Below, one piece after another: positions 57,720 to 64,000 of a stretch of DNA of 64,000 nt. The notes below the pieces were generated by a model that was given only the letters and a program-made list of their open reading frames with translations, searched no databases and had not been told where the DNA came from. The position numbers were made by a program, and so were the translations under genes. The stretch comes from Fallopia convolvulus (taxonomy: Eukaryota; Streptophyta; Magnoliopsida; Caryophyllales; Polygonaceae). The DNA lies in NCBI GenBank assembly GCA_964016875.1, contig OZ024721.1, positions 191,001 through 255,000 of the forward strand. The letters run 5' to 3'. The number at the start of each line of letters is the position of its first letter. The stretch's first letter is position 1.

Positions 57720-60700
57720 CTAACATCCTACATTTGGGCTTAAACCATTAGAAACACAAAGTTTGCGCCATGTTTCCATCCATTGTGTAAACAGATGGTC
57801 CCACCCCTTCACACTAGGGTCATGATTCCTTGTCCAATCTATCGGGGGAGGAGGAAGTGGCGCGTCATCCTTCAACCATACCTACAAAAACAATATCTAA
57901 CGATAAACAACAACAATAACAATTCAAGTAAACATAAGTAAGTCATCATTAATTATACTTACTGGTATAAAGTGGTTTCTTTGTCCCACAAGAGCTATGG
58001 CATAAATCTTTGTCGGAGGGCGCCGATTGTCCCCTACACCCATCATAGGTAAGCATGTGTGTGATCCATTCCACGACAACATCACAAGAGCAACCGGATG
58101 TAATGTGGCAAATATCAAACCACCAATGGGCATCTCGAGCCAATATGGTCGCATGCACGAGCTTTCCACATAGGAAATATTCTGCAAAAGCTCATCGATA
58201 GGTGGCTTGTTCCCTACACGCTCATATATGACTCTGTTCCGCCTCAATTCAGCAGATAGATCCTTTTGAACTCTATGGTATTGTCCCTCTCCATATCCCA
58301 ATACCTCTGCAAAGGATCTATAACCACAATGACCATCCACCGCTACATCCCTAACTCTCACAATGTAAGGAAACATGAAAGGGTTAACATTTTCAACACC
58401 AAAGTTCACCCCCAACCACACCACTTCTTTACTTTGAACTTGTGAATTCGTATCTACCATAATTTTCTTTTTGGCCTTGTTGGTTGAGCCCTTTGGCCTC
58501 CCACGCTTCTTTGCTGTCGACGGGGTTTCTTTATTGCTCTCCTTTTCCTTCTCTTCTCTCTCTTCACTTCATGGTCTTTCTTCTCCTGCTCATACTCACT
58601 CATCTTATGCTCAAGAAGAGTACTACTCCTCTTGGTTGAGCCCTTTGTAGAACCCTTTGGCCTTCCCTTTCGCCATGAAACAAGATCTATCGGCTCAAGC
58701 AATGAAGAATCTTGGGGTATGACATTGTCTACAAATGACTCAGATATACCGTGCACCTGATCCTCTGACATTTCTCCTCTCTTATACATCTCAATCATCA
58801 ATTCCATTCTAACTTGGTCAATTGAGAGGGATACATTGTCTTTTATGGGCATGCATTGTGGATCGATGTCGTCCCATACCACTTGATGCCAAAACGAGTG
58901 TATCTCACTTGGCATTATGGGCTACTTGTTGACGATGGCATGAGCAATCCTATGAGGACAAGGAAGACCCATGTGCTCTCTCCACCAATAATCATCACAC
59001 TCAGTCTCCATCTTTCCCTCACTCATCTTTTTGTGTAGGTTGTAGAACATATTCAACAACTTCTTAATGCAGTGTGTTGACACTCTATAAAATAGACGAA
59101 CAAATATCGCCCTCACTTCCTTAGGGACACCCTCCAACTCTGTTGGTAGCTTCGTACGTGCCATCTCAAGATCTCCCCGCAAACCACCAACTTGGGACAC
59201 AATCTGATGGTAAATCCTTCCAATCACCGTGTTAAAGCCTCCTCGAGAACTGTCAAGTATTTTTTTAAGCATATGGTGCATGCCCTCCACCCTATAACAA
59301 ACATAATAAATCAAGGTACATATATAGCCCTAAACTTACCGATTCGTTGTTCTCTTCTGAAAGTGAAGACAATGCTCCGTCCATGCTCTTACTATCGACT
59401 GCTTGTAAGGCCCAAGCCATGACTTCTCAACATATGGCATGAGCCCTGGCCAACACTCTTTCACTTTTAGAAACCTCTCCTCATATTTGGCCTCAGTTGA
59501 TGACATAAATATGCCCCAACATCTATGGGCAAATCTTTCTACAGCCTTGAGGTCTTTTAGAATACCAAGAGCATACGCTTTAATGTTCGCCTTCACGTGC
59601 ACCCAACACAGGAGATGTTTTACTTCGTCCCCAAATACAACGTCCTTTGCATTCATGATGGCCTTCTCTCGATCTGTAACAATCGCATTTGGCATTGTCC
59701 CCAATTCTGCAAACAAACGCTTCAAATGTTTCAACACCCATGTATAACTCTCGGTGTCTTCCTTAGCGATAAATGCAAAACCGATATTGAATGATCTGTT
59801 AGTGCACGTGAATCCAACCATCTCTAGTAATGCCATGTCGTACCTGTCCATGTATGACATGTTAATAAAATTGTGAAAACAAAACAAAATGATTCAATAA
59901 CATATTCAAAGTTTAGAAAAGTGTACCTATTTGTCTTATAGGTGTTGTCCATAATGACAACATATGGAAACAATCTCAGTAGATGCAACGAGATCGGGTG
60001 GACGAAGAACAAGATCTCAATATGATCTGAATTATCCATCCTCTTCGGAAAGAAACGATATTCGTTTCGTTGCAAGAAATGTAGCGCATATTGGGTTACC
60101 GTCATATTTCCACGGTCCTCGATTAAAACTTTGCCCTCAAATTTGAAACTTGTTTCGTCGATGTCGCATTACCAGGATATAGCGCCCTCAATTCCTCGAC
60201 TATTCTCCTTGGAGGCAAATATATGTAGCTCAAATTCCTAACCAACTCCTTCTGAGCTTCTGTCATTCGTCCCATAAATGAATAACCAAGTAAACTACTT
60301 GGGAGGTCATGGTTGTGAAATCCGCACCCAACAGTTAATGCCCATTTTTCCGTTGACTTGCTTCGAACCCCAACCAACTCAAACTTACAGTTGCACTTGC
60401 TCTGAAGTGTCCGTACACTTGGTGGTCTAACAATTGGGAGTACTTCACCCTTCTTTCCAAATCTATATTTGCCATGCCTATGACATGCAAGTCTGACCAT
60501 TGTTTGGTTTGATGTTTTTATTGTCAACATCATCATTCTTTCACGATCGACCTGCCTAGCCCAATTTAGCATGTCTTGTCTATTATCCCACACAGTATCA
60601 TTCTCAAAATCAACAGAAAAATCCTTCCTAGGTACCTACGTATATAATATCACAACTTATCTCAATACACCAAACATGTATACTATGCAATGATAATGAC

Positions 60701-60934
60701 ATATTATAAATTTCAATAATTTTTTTAACACAACAATCGAAATCATGTATTATTTTGATAAAATATTACTACTTCAACTAAATCGTAATTTACCTCTGAT
60801 TCGACCATCTCGTTTCAAGACTCAACTTCCCCTTCTTCTTCAAAAGACGTTGATGACTCTGACTCTTCTTCCAAGGAGTGCGACTCGTCTTCTGCTTCAT
60901 ACGATGAATCCAAAAATTCCGTTTCGGATGACAT
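57720..60934 (-). pseudogene. MULE transposase with SWIM zinc finger and OTU domain
   Basis: Likely exons 60934-60794, 60635-59927, 59843-59340, 59291-57963 and 57881-57720. Domains in order: acidic N-terminus; FAR1-like DNA-binding part (CHRHGKYRFGKKGE, then CNCKFELVGV); MULE transposase (FPYVVIMDNTYKTNR, IVTDREKAIMNA, HLLCWVHVKANIK); SWIM-type zinc finger (MGLPCPHRIAHAI); two AT-hook-like GRPKGST motifs; and an OTU-type cysteine protease with DGHCGYRSF and a distal NHF giving D, C and H of the triad. Breaks: TGA where CGA is expected at about 60815, TAG where CAG is expected at 58924-58922, a frameshift near 60140 and another near 58550. OTU fusions to FAR1/MULE transposases are known in plants. 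The stops fit C-to-T decay of methylated DNA. Confidence 0.85.
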
Positions 60935-61084
60935 TGTTCAATATCGAGTTTGTTAATCAAAAAAATTAGGTTTGGTGGAGAGAATAAATTTCGTTGTACG
61001 TGATTGATGGTCGTCGAACGAATTAGATTTTTTTCATGTGCGACTGTATAAAATATCGCGTCGCTGAAACCGCCGCACTTCTCA

Positions 61085-61187
61085 CGCATCATGAAGCGCA
61101 GCGTTTCATGATGCATGCCAATCGCGGGTATCCGAGGATTTCGAGCCTCGCCGACCCGCTTCATGAAACGTCGCGCTTCATGAAGCG
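61085..61187. repeat. Palindrome cluster, right end of the Mutator-like element
   Basis: CGCATCATGAAGCG at 61085-61098, a variant at 61101-61115, CGCTTCATGAAACG at 61157-61170 and a perfect CGCTTCATGAAGCG at 61174-61187. The cluster sits about 150-250 bases upstream of the transposase start and just inside the candidate terminal repeat. Confidence 0.85.
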
Positions 61188-61299
61188 GCGTTTTTCTTAT
61201 GCGCCAGACTAAAAATTCTTGTGCACAATGCATCGCCCAAATAAAATGGCTACAAAAATTAAAAGCACTTATGTATACTTTGCTTTAAAAGGTGAAAAA

Positions 61300-61464
61300 T
61301 CATACTCTTTTCTACCTTCAGCCCACTTTGCTTTTGTTTATTGGGCTGCGCTTTCCCTGGAATAAAATTTCTCTGAAGCTTCCGCCCCTCTCTGCTGTCA
61401 GCCACCCTCTCGCTCAGTTTTAAAAAATTACACTCCTCATCTCTCAGCGGCTCAGCCCCTCTCC
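61300..61464 (+). promoter_or_regulatory. UMP kinase promoter and 5' UTR
   Basis: Contains AGCCCA (about 61320) and TGGGCT (about 61345), the spaced site II-type elements common in plant housekeeping promoters. A pyrimidine-rich leader runs up to the ATG at 61465. The candidate end of the Mutator-like element lies only about 70-100 bases upstream of these boxes. Confidence 0.45.
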
Positions 61465-64000
61465 ATGGCGGCTCTACTTGAATCCCTATCCTCTCCTATG
61501 TCCTCAGCTGTTGCTCTTCCCTCGCCGTCTCCCACTCCAAGGCCGTCTTCCCTCTCCGCTCTCCGGAACTCGTCAAAATTGTCGGCACTCGGAGGATTCT
61601 GTGTTGAGAAGAGCAATTGGAGATGCACGCCGAGGCCCAGCAGGAGTTCCGTCTCCAGGATTGTGGCTCGTGTTCAAGATTTTGCTGCTGGAAGTTAGTA
61701 TTGCTTGCTTATTTTCGTTCCCCCTTGTTTGCATATGTTCTTTGCTACAATCATCCTTTATTGTCATGTTTATATTCTTTGCCACAGTTATTTAGCGAAT
61801 GTCCGTCTCTTACGCATGAAAAAGGTTACTCCTTGTTAGTAGGAAAAAATTGCGCCATTGGCAGTGAGTTGTACTGAAATCACAGGATTCTAGTAATAAT
61901 CTGAAATTTAATTAATTCACTAAAGCCGAGTCCTTGGCTCTGAATAAGAGTTAGATGCTAAATTGAAGTCTGACGGATATTGAGATGCTCATAAATTGAA
62001 GTCTTGCAAATAGTAGGACAGATATGTTTGTCCTGGAATTGAAAATTTGAGGCATTTATATATGACCAAAGATCGGTTTATACTTTGTCTTGTGCTGATG
62101 GTAAAGCTGTCAACCCTAGTATGTGGCATTAGTCATACTTCAGGGTTATACTTTATGCTCTAGAAACTTTCTTTTCTTATTGAATAAAAAATCAATCTCT
62201 TGAAAGTTTTACAAGTCTATATATGAATACCGAATACGTGAACCTTATTCTTCATGTACTTGAGGATTTTAGTAATGATAATTGTGCAACTTAATTTGAT
62301 TGTAAGCTAATAGGTTATGTAGTGTGTTTAATGGCTTTGTATTATGTATTGTGGAAGGAAGATGGTGCGCCCAAACCACCTTATAAATGGCAGAGGGTGC
62401 TGCTTAAAGTTAGTGGTGAAGCACTGGCTGGAGATAATACTCAAAACATTGACCCAAAGGTACGTATTTTATGGAAGTATCCATCAAATTTGCTCTTTCA
62501 TCCATTTTGTAGTTAAGATGTGTGCACACTTTCATATAGGTGGCAATGGCTATCGCAAGGGAAGTCTCTGCTGTAACTCGTCTTGGTATTGAGGTAAATA
62601 TTGGCTGTTAACTTGCAAATACTTATGGTCTATCTTATAAATTCTTATGGTTGTGGTTCTCAACTCTAAGATAAAGTGACAACAGTCTATAATATTCAGT
62701 TTCCCAGATTGTGAAATGAACATTAGCTATAATTAGTTCAGCACATTGCTATCAGATATATAAATCTTATCTTTCTTTTATGGCTTTCGGCTAACTGAGA
62801 CTTATTACAGAAACCAAGATGTGCAACAGAGGTTGTTCAATTAAACTGCTGTGATGTTCAATCAATCATTTCTGTACACCATTTAAGGATAATGAGGGTT
62901 GATGTCAAAATTTCAGGTTGCCATTGTGGTTGGTGGTGGAAATATATTTCGTGGGTCTTCTTGGGCAGGGAGCAGTGGCTTGGATCGTTCATCTGCAGAT
63001 TATATTGGGTATGCTCTCGTCTTAATCTTTCAACTGTGTTAACATGCACTTGTCTAACAATTATTTACCTTGTATAGGATGCTGGCCACTGTAATGAATG
63101 CCATATTTTTACAAGCAGCAATGGAGAGTATTGGCATCCCAACCAGAGTTCAGACTGCGTTTCGTATGTCTGAGGTTGCTGAGCCTTACATACGCAGGAG
63201 AGCTGTTCGGCATTTGGAGAAAGGAAGAGTAGTGATCTTTGCTGCTGGAACTGGAAATCCATTCTTCACCACAGATACAGCTGCTGCCCTTCGTTGTGCT
63301 GAAAGTAAGCCATGCTTTTGAATGCTGCTATATTTTTATGTTTTGACCTGATGAAAAGTATTTTTGTAAGGGTTACATGCATTTTAGTTCATTGCCACTG
63401 TCGTTTTTCAATCAGTTTTTGACTTAACAAATCTCGGCTGTTGCCTGTCAAGAAAGTACTGTGTTTGATATTTGTTAAGGGTTTGCGTTCATTTCATTTG
63501 AAGGGCTGTCATCTTATTTGTTTATTGTACTTTGCATTTTGTTTGAATAAGGGCTAAACAATTAACGCTGAATTCTATGTCTTGCTGTATGCTTGTGTTA
63601 TACAGTTAATGCAGAGGTTTTACTGAAAGCTACAAATGTTGATGGAGTTTATAATGATGATCCTCGCCGAAACCCTGATGCATGCTTGCTTGATACTCTA
63701 TGCTATCAGGAAGTGATATCTAAGGAGCTCTCTGTAATGGATATGACTGCCATTACTCTGTGCCAAGAAAACAAAATACCTGGTATTTCCCCAACTGTGA
63801 AACTTTCACTTAATTGTTGAGGTCAATCGATCTGTATGCTGTTGTGATTGCATGATTTGTGTCGTATATGTTGTTGGTGTTTAACCACGTGGAATTGCTT
63901 TGACATGTATCTCAGTTGTTGTCTTCAACGTAAACAAACATTGCAACATTTCAAGAGCAATCAAAGGAGAGAAGGTTGGTACAATTATTGGAGACAAAAT
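61465..64000 (+). CDS. PUMPKIN: Plastid UMP kinase (PyrH type), 3' end outside the window
   Basis: Bacterial-type uridylate kinase, UMP + ATP to UDP + ADP, with an N-terminal Ser/Pro-rich plastid transit peptide (about 76 residues in exon 1). Exons seen: 61465-61693, 62358-62459, 62540-62593, 62917-63008, 63078-63304, 63606-63782, and 63916 to the edge. Core motifs: WQRVLLKVSGEALAGD, VAIVVGGGNIFRGSSWAGSS, MLATVMNAIFLQA, GTGNPFFTTDTAAALRCAE, KATNVDGVYNDDP and SVMDMTAITLCQENKIP. The amino-acid kinase fold is complete up to GTIIGDK. The phases of exons 1 and 2 do not fit, so a short exon in the 664-base first intron is probably unrecognised. Arabidopsis PUMPKIN is the closest match I know; that protein also binds plastid RNA. 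Confidence 0.9.

Larger units (their letters stand above)
55792..61234 (-). mobile_element. Mutator-like element with OTU-type transposase gene
   Basis: The span is defined by inverted short matches at both sides. GATGCATTG is at 55792-55800 and inverted at 61226-61234; TCTGGCGC is at 55829-55836 and inverted at 61201-61208. Palindromic CGCTTCATGAAGCG-type repeats lie inside both ends. The transposase gene fills the right part. The left part is non-coding and includes telomere-like repeats. No target duplication was found, so the limits are provisional. Confidence 0.5.

Overview
The window is nuclear DNA of a flowering plant, most likely a eudicot. The evidence is spliced genes with GT-AG introns, plant-only protein families (class II formin with a PTEN-like domain, plastid UMP kinase, plant mobile domain) and dense plant transposons. 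I cannot name the species from the sequence.

Three host genes look functional. (1) A class II formin on the minus strand (16398 to 6268): 17 coding exons that join in frame into a PTEN-like + C2 + FH1 + FH2 protein of about 1377 residues. (2) Chorismate mutase on the plus strand (38782-40239): 4 exons, 287 residues, with a hydrophobic signal-like N-terminus. (3) A plastid UMP kinase on the plus strand (61465 to the window edge), cut off at its 3' end. The three are not functionally linked. They are islands in transposon-rich sequence.

Layout. 1-2350: LTR end of a Ty3/gypsy element. 2350-5000: Helitron ends, a LINE fragment carrying a SINE, and a Mutator-like arm. 5200-6130: tandem duplication and a possible gene remnant. 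6268-17100: formin with a hAT MITE in one intron. 17390-20050: nested Helitrons split by a long-TIR Mutator-like element. 20440-22330: LTR-like repeat. 24250-29443: Helitron ends, a Stowaway end and a gag-only LTR retrotransposon (TR-GAG type). 32222-35459: decayed LINE. 36772-37666: Mutator-like MITE. 38671-40239: chorismate mutase. 40750-44160: broken Ty1/copia element. 44250-46398: second, older copy of the gag-only element. 46399-47820: Helitron remnants. 49362-52101: plant-mobile-domain pseudogene. 52190-55350: patchwork of host gene fragments (TAF12, kinesin-14, others). 55792-61234: Mutator-like element whose broken transposase carries a C-terminal OTU protease domain. 61240-64000: UMP kinase.

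The most unusual signal is in the gag-only retrotransposon. A series of short hairpins keeps the loop GCGAATA (or a close variant) while the stems differ in sequence yet remain perfectly paired. Four to six lie in a row just inside the 3' LTR, next to a 16-bp-stem hairpin; others lie in the LTRs and the 5' leader. The same element has an iterated GC-rich motif (forms of CGCGATCGCGG and CCGCGGTCGCGG) in coding and non-coding parts. The second notable system is the Mutator-like element at 55792-61234, where variants of the palindrome CGCTTCATGAAGCG cluster near both ends.
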